Shown here piece after piece: positions 38,637-48,519 of a DNA stretch of 64,000 bases (position 1 is the first letter of the stretch; every line of letters starts with the position of its first letter). Origin of the DNA: Gilliamella sp. wkB308 (GTDB lineage Bacteria; Pseudomonadota; Gammaproteobacteria; Enterobacterales; Orbaceae). Both the position numbers and the translations under genes were made by a program. The notes beneath the pieces are model-generated. The model was not told where the DNA came from and did not search any database. It worked only from the letters and a program-made list of their open reading frames with translations. The DNA is taken from contig NZ_LZGN01000007.1 in the NCBI RefSeq assembly GCF_001690185.1, positions 103,208 through 167,207 of the forward strand, given 5' to 3'.

Positions 38637-41600
38637 TCAAAATTTGACTAACATTTTAGTCGTTGAGTGTGTGCTTAATCTTTTTTCTAATATATTTTCA
38701 ATATAATTTTGTAGTCGTTGCTTTTCATGTTCATTATTTTCATACCAGTTACGTGAAGATAAGCGAAATATATGCGGAATGGTTCTAGATAATACCGATT
38801 GTCGCCAAATGTTTCTATATCGTGCATTGGATAATAATGGGTGAATTGGCGCATCGCACTCAATGCCAATACAATAAAGTTTAGTGCTCGGATCTTCAAT
38901 AGTAAAATCTAATGTAAATACGCCACTGCCTGAGTGGCGGCTATAGGATAATTTAAGCGAACGAATAAAATCTTCTACATCGTCAAGCAGTCCGTCATCG
39001 TGTTGTGTTGGTATTGGCAAATCTGAATTCTTATGTGCGTGTTCGATCAGATTAAGTAATGATTCAGCAAAAGTAAAATTACCTTCAGATAATGCTTTAG
39101 AATAAGCTAAATAGTATTGTAGGTAATCACGAGGGGATGTTGGAGCACGTTTAGTGGCTAGCGCATCAGAAACATCTTCAATAGGCATTGATGAGATCAA
39201 AATGACTTTTTGGCGAGCTCTGGTGATGGCTACATTTAAGCGTCTTTCGCCACCTTGTTGCCCTAGTATGCCAAAATTTCGCCTGAAAATACCTTGTTTA
39301 TTACGACCAAATGTCGTTGAAAAAATGATAACATCACGTTCATCGCCCTGCACATTTTCAACATTTTTGATGAAAATTGATACATCTTCACCCTGATCGA
39401 ATCGTTGATTTTCTTGTTCAAAAATGTCTGAAAATTTTTTATCTAAATTGGCTTTTTCATAAAAACATTTTTCAATTAGATCGGCCTGCTTTTTGTTAAA
39501 GGTTACAACGCCTATGGATGGACGATGAGTAATATTTTTTTTCCAAATGTTATCGACCATTTCAACAACTTTTAGTGCTTCACTATAATTGCTTTGATCT
39601 TCATATAGACCATTTACCCAAATATATTCAATTGGTTTGATTTGCTTAATGATATTGGCTGAATGTCTGACAGGCACGTTCAGTTGGCTACGGTAAAAAG
39701 CCGTATTGGAATAGTTAATCAGTTCACGATAAGCGGAACGATAATGAATTTGTAAATAAGTTGTTGGCAATACAGTACGAGAAAGTTGTAATAAATCCGG
39801 ACAATCCATAATCTCTTTTAAATTCCAACGACTAAGTAGAGGATTTTCGTTAACATCTTCTGATAGTGCTTGAATAGTATCATCATCAGCTTCTTCGTCT
39901 ATGTCAGCGTCTGTTTGTACGCCAAAAAATGTAGTGGGTGGCATCTGTTTGTCATCACCACTGACTATGGCAATTTTGCCTCGATAAAGCGTAGGTATAG
40001 CGTATTCAATAGGCATTTGCGAGGCTTCGTCATAGATGACCAAATCAAATAACCCCGCTTTTAAGGGCAATAAGCGACTTGCGGTGTCGGGATTCATTAA
40101 CCAAATTGGTCTTAAGAGCATTAATCCAAGCGGTATACCTTGCTCGATGAACTCACGTAATCGTTTGGCGCGTTGACCTGTTAGTCTTGTTATTCCTTCC
40201 CACCTTTTGGGATCGGCCAACTGATTACATTTTATATTATTAAGCAGTAACTGTTTATTCAGTTGAAGCATCTGTTCATTTTTAGATTTTAGTTGTTCAA
40301 TGGTTTGATTGATATCTTGCTGATCAACCTGTAATATCGGGTTTTCTTGTTCGGTATATAATTTCCAAATCGTTTTAGCTTCATAATCCAATAGTTGTCT
40401 AAATTGATATTGTTGATTTTCTGGGCTTAATAAGGCTAGCTCAGATTCAAAAGGTCTTAGTTTTGCCAATACTTCAAGTGACGTTTCTGATAATTGAACG
40501 GCTTCTTTACGAAAGGCTTGATACGCTTTTAATGAAGGTAAAACATGGTAGATAGCGTCGATAGTTGAAGGAGTTGTCTGATTTTTTTCAATCGCCTGTA
40601 AACAATTTTGATACAGGTTTTCATTCAAAAATTGACTGAGTAAGGATAAATGTTGTTCTGAATCTTGACGATATTGATAACGAATAAAGGCAGCTTCGTA
40701 TTCATTAATTAAATTTTGAAAAGCGTCGCTACTTTTCAATAATGATTGCTCTACATACTGACTATAAGGAGCTTGGTGAATTTTATCAGCCCAAGCTTTG
40801 ACTTCTTCAAGTTCCGATAATGTTTCCTCGATCAAGTACTTAGTGGTATCAAGATTAAGCGTTAAATTGTGTTGAGGTAATTGCAAATCAACAAAGATAC
40901 TAAGTAACGTTTTGCGAATTGGCCGATATTCAGACTCCAATAATAGCGACTCATAAAGCATTGGAATGCGGTTAATATTTGCTTCCTCCCCGTGCATAGC
41001 TAAAAAGTTAAAAAGCCCTTTTTTTGCTAAATAGCGTTGCAAACTCAGGCATTTGTACCAAGCATTAGGGGTAATGAGTTTTCTTGCTTTATTCAGTAAA
41101 TCTTCTAGTATCTTTGGCTCTAAATAACATAATTTTTGAGACAGGTGACACCAACCATCTGAGTTTAAATAAGATAGCTGATCTTGCAAAAATTTTAACC
41201 CATTGATGAGTCTATCACCTTCTAAGTTACCGGTTTGGATATTTTGAATTTTGAACAAGGGTAACCATTTTAATAATCGCTCCCGAAGATTTTCCGTGAT
41301 ATTTAAAAAAGCTTCACTTTCTTTTTTAAGCCACTGTTGATGAGGAAGGGGATCATCAACATCAAATTGGATAGATTGGTTATCAAGGTTTGCTGTTCTA
41401 ATGTGTTCAACTTGAATAAATTGAGTCAGTGATTGATTAAATAAATTAATCGTAATTGGATCATTTGAAAATTCTGTTAATTCTGATAATGGACTATGTT
41501 CATATTGTGCCGCTAACCACAGTGAAAGTAAGGGTGAACACTGATCCTTAATCATTGATAGTTGTTTGATATCAAGATTATGAAATATTTTGCGTAATTC

Positions 41601-43649
41601 CGGTACGGTTAATTTGGGTGGATTGTTGGCAATCGTAATTAAATCAGCGATTAACTGCCGATAACTTAAACCAAAATGGGTGTGTTGATTATATAATGCC
41701 TCATCATATTGATCGATCTGTGCTTCCAGTTTAGTCACTGCTTTTGCCAGTTTGATGCGCGCTTTAATGTAGTCATCTGAAGGTAGGTTTTTGTCCAGTA
41801 AATCGAGCTGTTGACGGATGCTATTGATCAATTTGGAGCGATCAGCATTAATATCGTTAATCATTATACTGCGCGTATCCAGCCCTTCGGCAGTTAAACG
41901 CTTATGAACAACTTCAAGTGCCGCTTTTTTTTGACAAACAATCAGTACCGTTTTATGGCGTCCAATTGCGTCGCCAACCATATTAACAATGGTTTGACTT
42001 TTTCCGGTTCCTGGTGGACCTTCAATTAACAAACCGGGCGCTAATCGTGCTTGTAAAACAGCGTTTTCTTGGCTTGGGTCACTGGCAACCGAAAAAAAAC
42101 AATTTTGTACCTCTGGTTTTTCAATTTGCTCATCGATTTGAGAATTGGATTTCAGTTTTAGTGCGGTTTCAAGTGCTGTGTTGTCGTAGTCGAGTTTTTT
42201 TAATTGACTAAGTTCTTCACCAATTGATTGCCCTATAAAGTTGGCATCAAATAACACAGCGGAACAAGCAAAGTAGATTTTACCTTTTTCTGGTTCAAAC
42301 GATGTTGGTAAATCATCGATTTGAGTCGACAAAATTTGTCCTAACGACTTTAATTCGTTCATAACCTCAAGGGTATTTAACGTTGAACGTACCATTAAGG
42401 CATCAAAAACATTTTTCCATTGTTCGAACACTGTTTTGCCCAAAATCCCTTTAAGTGCGGGATTAATTCTTATTTCTTCTCGTTGACGATCAAAGGCGAG
42501 TGTAAGTCGTTTCATTGATGCCATATCGTCATTCATTTTTATAGGCCAAAGTAATAACGGTGCTATTCTGGGTAACCGATTGCCACTGATTTCTTGATAA
42601 ATTAAAAAAGGAAATCCCATATAAAGACTGTCAATACCCGTATCCCGTTGATAAATAGTGGTTGTCCGAACTAAATTGCGTAATTTGATTTCAAGAAGTT
42701 CATTCGCTTCGAACACGGCTTTAATATCAATTTGTTGCTGACGAGATTGTCGAGCGAGAATATGATCAAGTAGTTTATTTGACGGTAAAGATGCAGTTCC
42801 TAATAAATTAAGATCAATACGAGGTGTAAAACGACCTAGGTTCATCCTAACTAATGGGCCTTGCAAGATACTCATCGATACTTTTTTATGAAAGAAATCG
42901 ATAATTCGAGATGAGTATTTTTTTAACGGCGGCTTAATCCAATGTTCAGCAGGAATGCTCAATAAAACCAACAGCCGACAAAATGGTATCCGTTTTTCAA
43001 GACGATACTGCTGTGTCCACTGATCGAGCTCTTCATGACCCAGTTCGGCAAATCCTTCTATTCGCTCATCCAATAGTTGATATAGTTTTAATCTAGGTTG
43101 CTTAAAATAATTTGATAACTCTACATCGCTTAAAATATCAATATCATAATCATTGGCTAATTGTTTGCATTCATTGATGACGTCATTAGCCGTTTTAAAT
43201 TGATCTTCTTGTGCACTGAGTAAAATGATTAGATCTTCTTCACCAATATTGTTACGTTCCATTAATGATACTAATCCAAGATTATTGGCATCAGGAAAGA
43301 AAGATGAGCGTTTAATCCACATTGCCATTAATTGGTTTTTAGAGCAGGCTAATTGAAGTGTTTTTAGTCCATTTTCATCCAGTTTGATTTGTAAATTTGA
43401 TGCACGTAAGCGAACATTATTGGCTCGTATAGATAATTGCCATAACCCTAGTTTGGATTTATGCTCTTTAATAGGCATAGTTTCACTAATCAATTGAAAT
43501 TTTTTTAATGGTTTTGTATCAATAAAATTTTTGAGTGAAACGGATAATAAATCATAATGATATGTTTTATCATCGATCAAATGGTTACTTAGCATTTCAT
43601 TATCGAAGCGTTCAGTTTGGCAATGACGGCAGTGATGCTCTAACTCCAT
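38637..43649 (-). CDS. Giant superfamily 1 helicase with C-terminal Vsr/MTES_1575-like nuclease domain
   Basis: 1670 residues. The N-terminal ~510 residues are of DUF4011-like type, starting with a CxxC pair (EHHCRHCQ). The helicase core follows: Walker A GPPGTGKS at 544-551, Walker B YDEASQMP (~1220) with SGDDKQMPP, motif V-like ENVQGDERDVIIFSTTFG and motif VI RRLNVAITRARQKV. A ~550-residue helical insertion separates Walker A and B. The C-terminus (~1575-1660) has LDFTIEDPSTKLYCIGIECDAPIH and then HIFRLSSRNWY, the pattern of Vsr-like endonucleases fused to such helicases. The architecture resembles DUF4011-helicase-Vsr proteins linked to phage defence and Ter-associated helicases. AAGGAA precedes the ATG. 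Defence is inference. Confidence 0.8.
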   Translation of the reverse strand: MELEHHCRHCQTERFDNEMLSNHLIDDKTYHYDLLSVSLKNFIDTKPLKKFQLISETMPIKEHKSKLGLWQLSIRANNVRLRASNLQIKLDENGLKTLQLACSKNQLMAMWIKRSSFFPDANNLGLVSLMERNNIGEEDLIILLSAQEDQFKTANDVINECKQLANDYDIDILSDVELSNYFKQPRLKLYQLLDERIEGFAELGHEELDQWTQQYRLEKRIPFCRLLVLLSIPAEHWIKPPLKKYSSRIIDFFHKKVSMSILQGPLVRMNLGRFTPRIDLNLLGTASLPSNKLLDHILARQSRQQQIDIKAVFEANELLEIKLRNLVRTTTIYQRDTGIDSLYMGFPFLIYQEISGNRLPRIAPLLLWPIKMNDDMASMKRLTLAFDRQREEIRINPALKGILGKTVFEQWKNVFDALMVRSTLNTLEVMNELKSLGQILSTQIDDLPTSFEPEKGKIYFACSAVLFDANFIGQSIGEELSQLKKLDYDNTALETALKLKSNSQIDEQIEKPEVQNCFFSVASDPSQENAVLQARLAPGLLIEGPPGTGKSQTIVNMVGDAIGRHKTVLIVCQKKAALEVVHKRLTAEGLDTRSIMINDINADRSKLINSIRQQLDLLDKNLPSDDYIKARIKLAKAVTKLEAQIDQYDEALYNQHTHFGLSYRQLIADLITIANNPPKLTVPELRKIFHNLDIKQLSMIKDQCSPLLSLWLAAQYEHSPLSELTEFSNDPITINLFNQSLTQFIQVEHIRTANLDNQSIQFDVDDPLPHQQWLKKESEAFLNITENLRERLLKWLPLFKIQNIQTGNLEGDRLINGLKFLQDQLSYLNSDGWCHLSQKLCYLEPKILEDLLNKARKLITPNAWYKCLSLQRYLAKKGLFNFLAMHGEEANINRIPMLYESLLLESEYRPIRKTLLSIFVDLQLPQHNLTLNLDTTKYLIEETLSELEEVKAWADKIHQAPYSQYVEQSLLKSSDAFQNLINEYEAAFIRYQYRQDSEQHLSLLSQFLNENLYQNCLQAIEKNQTTPSTIDAIYHVLPSLKAYQAFRKEAVQLSETSLEVLAKLRPFESELALLSPENQQYQFRQLLDYEAKTIWKLYTEQENPILQVDQQDINQTIEQLKSKNEQMLQLNKQLLLNNIKCNQLADPKRWEGITRLTGQRAKRLREFIEQGIPLGLMLLRPIWLMNPDTASRLLPLKAGLFDLVIYDEASQMPIEYAIPTLYRGKIAIVSGDDKQMPPTTFFGVQTDADIDEEADDDTIQALSEDVNENPLLSRWNLKEIMDCPDLLQLSRTVLPTTYLQIHYRSAYRELINYSNTAFYRSQLNVPVRHSANIIKQIKPIEYIWVNGLYEDQSNYSEALKVVEMVDNIWKKNITHRPSIGVVTFNKKQADLIEKCFYEKANLDKKFSDIFEQENQRFDQGEDVSIFIKNVENVQGDERDVIIFSTTFGRNKQGIFRRNFGILGQQGGERRLNVAITRARQKVILISSMPIEDVSDALATKRAPTSPRDYLQYYLAYSKALSEGNFTFAESLLNLIEHAHKNSDLPIPTQHDDGLLDDVEDFIRSLKLSYSRHSGSGVFTLDFTIEDPSTKLYCIGIECDAPIHPLLSNARYRNIWRQSVLSRTIPHIFRLSSRNWYENNEHEKQRLQNYIENILEKRLSTHSTTKMLVKF

Positions 43650-43884
43650 TTTGTATTCCTTACATTCAACTTAATGTTGATGTTATTTTTATCATTTTTA
43701 TTTATATTGAATTGTAGAATGACAATGATTATTTATAAAGACTAATTTTAAAAATGTCGATAGTAAACACGCATTTTAGCCCGATTTGGGTTAACAAATG
43801 GTATCCATTATTTGGTTAAATATACAATTCAAAATAAGCCCTAAAACTCTTATTGGTCGTTAATTTATCTATATTAAATCAACA

Positions 43885-43968
43885 TCAATCTATTTTGAAT
43901 TCATTATGACCTCTTAAGTAAACCTGCTTTATGCGATGATCTTTTAAAAAACGAGCCACTCTAGCTAT
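43885..43968 (-). pseudogene. Possible C-terminal relic of the neighbouring AAA-type gene
   Basis: Out of frame with, and directly after, the truncated gene's stop, the minus strand encodes IARVARFLKDHRIKQVYLRGHNEFKID before a TGA. The stretch is protein-like and has no start or ribosome binding site. It could be the C-terminal tail left after an internal deletion. The rest of 43650-43884 shows no gene. Low certainty. Confidence 0.3.
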
Positions 43969-44612
43969 TCATCATTTATAGTTTTACGACTTGCATAACT
44001 GGATGTAGTCACAGGAATATGACGAATCTTAGGGTTATTAATGAGCAACCAATCCGGTAAATTACTTTCCTTTTCAACTAGCCAAATAATGGTATTTATA
44101 CATAACTGATCGCTTGAACCTCTAGGTTTTGGGTATTCAAGTTGTGAAAGTGCTAAAGAACGCGCAAAAAGTTGATGCTCACTAAAACTCATATTATGAC
44201 GATTTTTAGACAAATGTGATTCATAGTCAATTATCAAAGCAACAGGCTGTTCATCATAGCTAACTAATTGATCTAACGTGTTACTTAAATGATTTATCTT
44301 TGCGGAATCTTTTTTGTGAACAGCATTTAATCTAAGGCGTTTAAACAATATATCGCTCTCTATTGCCGGTAAGTCAGGTGTTTGAATTTCTTCGAATCCA
44401 GAATCTGAATTCCACAATAAGACATGATTAAATTTTGCATTTTTTAAAATTCGATAAATCGACAAGACTAATGTTTCGGAAATAATGGTATCAGTATCAA
44501 TTTTCGATTGTTGTCGATCATGAATATTTCCAGATAAAACGAATTGAGGTTTTGAATTTAGATAGCGATTTAAATCACGCATCCAGCGAGGGCTCTTGAA
44601 AGATTGAGACAT
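43965..44612 (-). CDS. Probable truncated AAA ATPase (N-terminal domain only)
   Basis: 215 residues. It starts at MSQSFKSPRWMRDLNRYLNSKPQFVLSGNIHDRQQSK, the kind of N-terminal block seen in larger AAA proteins that pair with giant helicases. LILDY-like IIDYESHLSKNRH and NTIIWLVEKESNLPDWLLINNPKIRHIPV follow. It then stops without Walker A, Walker B or arginine finger. Full-length relatives, as I recall them, carry an AAA domain after this point, so this is probably a decayed copy. AAAGGA is 7 nt before the ATG at 44612, which rules out the longer frame to 44678. It lies upstream of the helicase, same strand, 315 nt apart. Confidence 0.5.
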   Translation of the reverse strand: MSQSFKSPRWMRDLNRYLNSKPQFVLSGNIHDRQQSKIDTDTIISETLVLSIYRILKNAKFNHVLLWNSDSGFEEIQTPDLPAIESDILFKRLRLNAVHKKDSAKINHLSNTLDQLVSYDEQPVALIIDYESHLSKNRHNMSFSEHQLFARSLALSQLEYPKPRGSSDQLCINTIIWLVEKESNLPDWLLINNPKIRHIPVTTSSYASRKTINDE

Positions 44613-44928
44613 AATTAATCCTTTAATAAAAATCAAATAACTGACGTTTTTATTATATACAAAGCAATTGAGTAACATCTACTATTTTTTTAATTAATAA
44701 CTTATTTTTTTTGAATTTCTTGAATGCTCAATCCGTTAAACAGTGATTAAAATTAGGTAATAATCCAAAATAAGACGCAATTAAAATCGGTTTAAAATTA
44801 TCTAATTTTAGAATATTAATTCGTTACCTTTTTACCTTAACTATTATCAAAGATGCTTGTTATTATTCATGCTATCGCAATTACAACTGTTTACAATCAA
44901 TGAGGTAAACACTAAACTATTTATCGTT

Positions 44929-45014
44929 CTCAACGGGGTGCCCAAATGGCTGAGAATGTTGGTTAACATAACCCGTCGAACCTGAACTGGATCATGCCAG
45001 CGGAGGGATTTGAG
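44929..45014 (+). ncRNA. TPP riboswitch (THI element) controlling thiBPQ
   Basis: Conserved core elements in order: ACGGGGTGCCC, GGCTGAGA, ACCCGTCGAACCTGA, CTGGATCATGCCAGCGGAGGGA. The P1 helix is CTCAA (44929-44933) with TTGAG (45010-45014). It lies 52 nt before the thiB start. It senses thiamine pyrophosphate and turns the operon off. Confidence 0.97.
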
Positions 45015-45066
45015 TTATTGTGTCTGCTCAAACCTTTTGTCTTTTATTCACTATTTTGGAGGCAAA

Positions 45067-46059
45067 ATGTTTCGTAAGAATCTTCTTTTGTTTTTTGTTT
45101 TTTCAGCCTTTTTCTTTATTGATACCGCCAATGCTAAGCCAACTTTAACCGTTTATAGTTACAATTCTTTTATGTCTGAGTGGGGCCCCGGTGAAGCCAT
45201 TAAGCAAGGTTTTGAAGCGGAGTGTGATTGTCAGTTGGATATTATTTCGTTAGGGGATGGTGTATCTATTTTAAATCGTATCCGGCTCGAAGGGAAAAAG
45301 ACCAATGCCGATGTTATTTTAGGCTTAGACAATAACATTTTACAACAAGCTAAGTTAGCTAATATTGTTATTCCTCATCAAATCAATAAACCTGATAATC
45401 TTAACACTGATTGGTGGGATAATGATTTTCTTCCTTATGATTTTGGTTATTTTGCTTTTATTTATAACAAAGATAAAATCAAAAATCCCCCACATAGTAT
45501 GCAACAACTTGTTGATAATAAAGCCAATTGGCGAATTATTTATCAAGATCCAAGAACCAGCACGCCAGGACTAGGTCTATTGTTTTGGATCAAAAATATC
45601 TATGGCGATGATGCTGCCAATGTATGGAAAAAGGTCGCTAAAAATACGGTAACCGTCACCAAAGGCTGGAGTGAATCTTATGGTATGTTTTTGAAAGGCG
45701 AAGCTGATTTTGTTTTAAGCTACAGTACATCGCCGATTGCTCATATTATGAAAAATGATCATCGCTATGAGGCAGCCATTTTTGATGAAGGACATTACCG
45801 TCAAGTTGAAGTTGCAGGTATTATCAAATATAGTCAGCAACCTGAGTTAGCACGTCAGTTTTTACAGTATTTACTAAGACCTGAAGTACAACGTCAGATT
45901 GCTGAAAAGAATGTGATGTACCCGATTATTCCAACGACATTACCTGAGGCTTACCAGCAAATAAAGCCAGTCACTAAGGCGTTAGAATTTGGATCTGAGC
46001 AAGTTGAAAAAGGACAAAAAGCTTGGATTCGTGAGTGGCAATCAGCGATCAGTAAGTAA
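45067..46059 (+). CDS. thiB: ThiB, periplasmic thiamine-binding protein
   Basis: 330 residues. The signal peptide MFRKNLLLFFVFSAFFFIDTANA ends before KPTLTVYSYNSF. The family pattern (EWGPGEAIKQGFEAECDCQLDIISLGDGVSILNRIRLEGKKTNADVILGLDNN) matches thiamine- and TPP-binding proteins. It delivers thiamine or TPP to ThiPQ. GGAGGC before the ATG at 45067 fixes the start; the frame from 45010 runs through the riboswitch. First gene of thiBPQ. Confidence 0.95.
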   Translation: MFRKNLLLFFVFSAFFFIDTANAKPTLTVYSYNSFMSEWGPGEAIKQGFEAECDCQLDIISLGDGVSILNRIRLEGKKTNADVILGLDNNILQQAKLANIVIPHQINKPDNLNTDWWDNDFLPYDFGYFAFIYNKDKIKNPPHSMQQLVDNKANWRIIYQDPRTSTPGLGLLFWIKNIYGDDAANVWKKVAKNTVTVTKGWSESYGMFLKGEADFVLSYSTSPIAHIMKNDHRYEAAIFDEGHYRQVEVAGIIKYSQQPELARQFLQYLLRPEVQRQIAEKNVMYPIIPTTLPEAYQQIKPVTKALEFGSEQVEKGQKAWIREWQSAISK

Positions 46060-46073
46060 TTATAGACATTAAC

Positions 46074-47651
46074 ATGTTGAATTTCAGAACGTTAATACCC
46101 GGTATTCTTGCCGCCAGTGGCATAATGGTTGTGCTGGGTAGTGCATTATTATCCATTGGTTATTACGCAATAACTTCAGGTGAGATAAATAGTTATATTG
46201 ACAGCTATTTATTACATATTTTGTGGATAACTGTTTATCAAGCCACTTTATCAACATGTCTTTCTATTTTCTTGGCTATATTAATGGCTAAAGCTTTATC
46301 CATGGTTGAGTTTTTGGGAAAAGCTCTATTGTTGCGAATAATGCCGGTGACCTTTATTTTGCCTGCATTAGTTGTTGTGACAGGGCTTTTATCCGTTTAT
46401 GGGCAACAGGGATTATTGTCAATCATTGTTGGATATATTGGATTGCCGTTTTCATGGTCAATTTATGGATTACAAGGAATTTTATTAGCCCATGTATTTT
46501 TGAATTTTCCTTATGCCTGTTGTCTATTTTACCGAACGTTGATGAGTGTGCCTGTTGAACAGAAACAGCTAGCCGCTCAATTGAATTTTTCAGGTTACAC
46601 TTTTTTTCGATTAGTTGAATGGCCTCATCTTCGTCGGCAAATATTGCCTATGGCATCACTGATTTTTATGCTTTGTTTTTCAAGTTTTGCGATTGTGTTG
46701 GCTTTAGGCGGTGGCCCCAAATATACCACCATTGAAGTAGCGATTTATCAATCCATTCGTGATTTTGATTTTATTCAAGCGGTTTTGCTTTCCCTATTGC
46801 AATTGCTTTGTTGTGTAAGTTTTATGGGAATAATGCAAAAATTTAATAATAATAAACAAGTCACAATGCGCTTTATAAAGCAAAACTATCGCTTTCCTGT
46901 TTCTGGCTGGGCTGCCTTGCTAAGTTCAATCGTGATTATTATGGGGGGATTATTTATTTTACTTCCTTTGATCAATATCGTGATTGATGGTGTCTATTTT
47001 TTCCGTTTGTCACTGTTCACGCCAACCTTTCAACATGCAACATTGTTTTCACTTTTCATTGCATTGGGATCCGCCATCGTAACCCTGTTAATGGCACTAT
47101 TTATTCTTTGGACAAATAGTCGATTGCTCATTTATCAAAAGATAATGTGGAGTAATCGATTAATGTTAGCCAGTTCGTTAATTTTAGCGATTCCCAGCAT
47201 GATTTTAGCGTCAGGACTGTTTATATTATTTTATCAGTATGCAGGTAATACTTGGTTTATCTGCATTTTATTAATATTGTGTAATGCTTTAATGGCATTA
47301 CCTTTTGTCATTAAAAATCTGGCTACCCCCATGTTCGATGTGACTAAGCGTTATTGGCTATTAAGCCAATCCCTTTGCATTGACGGGGTTAACCATTTTT
47401 ATTTGATTGAATATAAAGCGTTAAACAAATTAATGTTAAAAAGTTTTGTTTTTTCGGCTATCTTATCTTTAGGGGATTTTGGCATTATCGCACTATTTGG
47501 TGGGCAGTCAGTCATGACATTGCCTTATTACCTCTATGAGCAGCTATCACATTATCATTATCAAGATGGTAGTGTCACAGCGGCAATATTATTAATTATC
47601 TCTTTTAGTTTATTGGTTTTGGTGAATGATGATCACACTCAATCATATTAA
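46074..47651 (+). CDS. thiP: ThiP, thiamine ABC transporter permease
   Basis: 525 residues with about twelve membrane segments. It is a fused two-half permease of the iron/thiamine type. Each half carries an EAA-like loop: EQKQLAAQLNFSGYTFFRLVEWPHL in the first, QSLCIDGVNHFYLIEYKALNK in the second. It forms the inner-membrane channel for ThiB-bound thiamine. Starts 14 nt after thiB and overlaps thiQ by 26 nt. Confidence 0.93.
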   Translation: MLNFRTLIPGILAASGIMVVLGSALLSIGYYAITSGEINSYIDSYLLHILWITVYQATLSTCLSIFLAILMAKALSMVEFLGKALLLRIMPVTFILPALVVVTGLLSVYGQQGLLSIIVGYIGLPFSWSIYGLQGILLAHVFLNFPYACCLFYRTLMSVPVEQKQLAAQLNFSGYTFFRLVEWPHLRRQILPMASLIFMLCFSSFAIVLALGGGPKYTTIEVAIYQSIRDFDFIQAVLLSLLQLLCCVSFMGIMQKFNNNKQVTMRFIKQNYRFPVSGWAALLSSIVIIMGGLFILLPLINIVIDGVYFFRLSLFTPTFQHATLFSLFIALGSAIVTLLMALFILWTNSRLLIYQKIMWSNRLMLASSLILAIPSMILASGLFILFYQYAGNTWFICILLILCNALMALPFVIKNLATPMFDVTKRYWLLSQSLCIDGVNHFYLIEYKALNKLMLKSFVFSAILSLGDFGIIALFGGQSVMTLPYYLYEQLSHYHYQDGSVTAAILLIISFSLLVLVNDDHTQSY

Positions 47652-48333
47652 TTATCATTATGATAATTTTAAAATGTTTTTTAATTTTGGTATAGCCGCA
47701 AAAGAACGGGTCGTCATTGTTGGGCCAAGTGGTGCGGGTAAAAGTTCATTATTGAGTTTAATCGCTGGTTTTATTTCACCTGATTCAGGAAAAATAATAC
47801 TCGATAATCAAGACATGACAAATGTCACTCCCGGAAAACGCCCCGTATCTATGTTGTTTCAACACAATAATTTGTTTGACCATTTAACTGTTCAAGACAA
47901 TATTGCTTTGGGATTAAAACCTTCATTAAAGCTGAATATTTCACAAATGCAAATTATTGATGATATATTAGCGAAAGTTGGATTAACAGGATTTAATCAA
48001 CGTTACCCTGAACAATTATCGGGGGGGCAACGTCAACGGGTTGCTTTAGCGCGGTGTCTAATTCAACATCGTCCAATTTTACTTTTAGATGAGCCTTTTT
48101 CTGCGCTGGATCAATCACTCCGTTTTGAAATGCTTGAACTAGTTAATCAAATTTGTGAAGAATTTGAATTAACATTAATGATGGTGTCCCATTATCTGGA
48201 TGAATCATTGCATTATTTTTCACGATGTTTAGTTGTCGATGAAGGACAGATTATTTTTAATGATTTACCCAAAAAGTTAACCTGTTCAGAACATCAACCT
48301 ATTGCACAGCTATTGGGCTTGATGTCGATTTAA
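47626..48333 (+). CDS. thiQ: ThiQ, thiamine ABC transporter ATPase
   Basis: 235 residues. Walker A GPSGAGKSS, Q-loop MLFQHNNLFDHL, signature LSGGQRQRVALARC, Walker B ILLLDEPFSALD and switch histidine MMVSHYLDES. It is close to E. coli ThiQ. The start is one of two adjacent ATGs (47626 or 47629) inside the end of thiP, so translation is coupled. Confidence 0.95.
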   Translation: MMITLNHINYHYDNFKMFFNFGIAAKERVVIVGPSGAGKSSLLSLIAGFISPDSGKIILDNQDMTNVTPGKRPVSMLFQHNNLFDHLTVQDNIALGLKPSLKLNISQMQIIDDILAKVGLTGFNQRYPEQLSGGQRQRVALARCLIQHRPILLLDEPFSALDQSLRFEMLELVNQICEEFELTLMMVSHYLDESLHYFSRCLVVDEGQIIFNDLPKKLTCSEHQPIAQLLGLMSI

Positions 48334-48519
48334 TCGGATAAAATTATCTTCAAATAAACTGTATATTCATTGAAAATTTGCTTCATATCGCTTTTATGGC
48401 ATTAATGATTACCGTTGGCTTTTGTGAGTTTCAATATCGAATGTGAGTGTTTAAGGTTTTATTAATCTACCCAATGTATTTTATAAAAACTTATTCATCA
48501 TGATTCTTTATTGATATTT

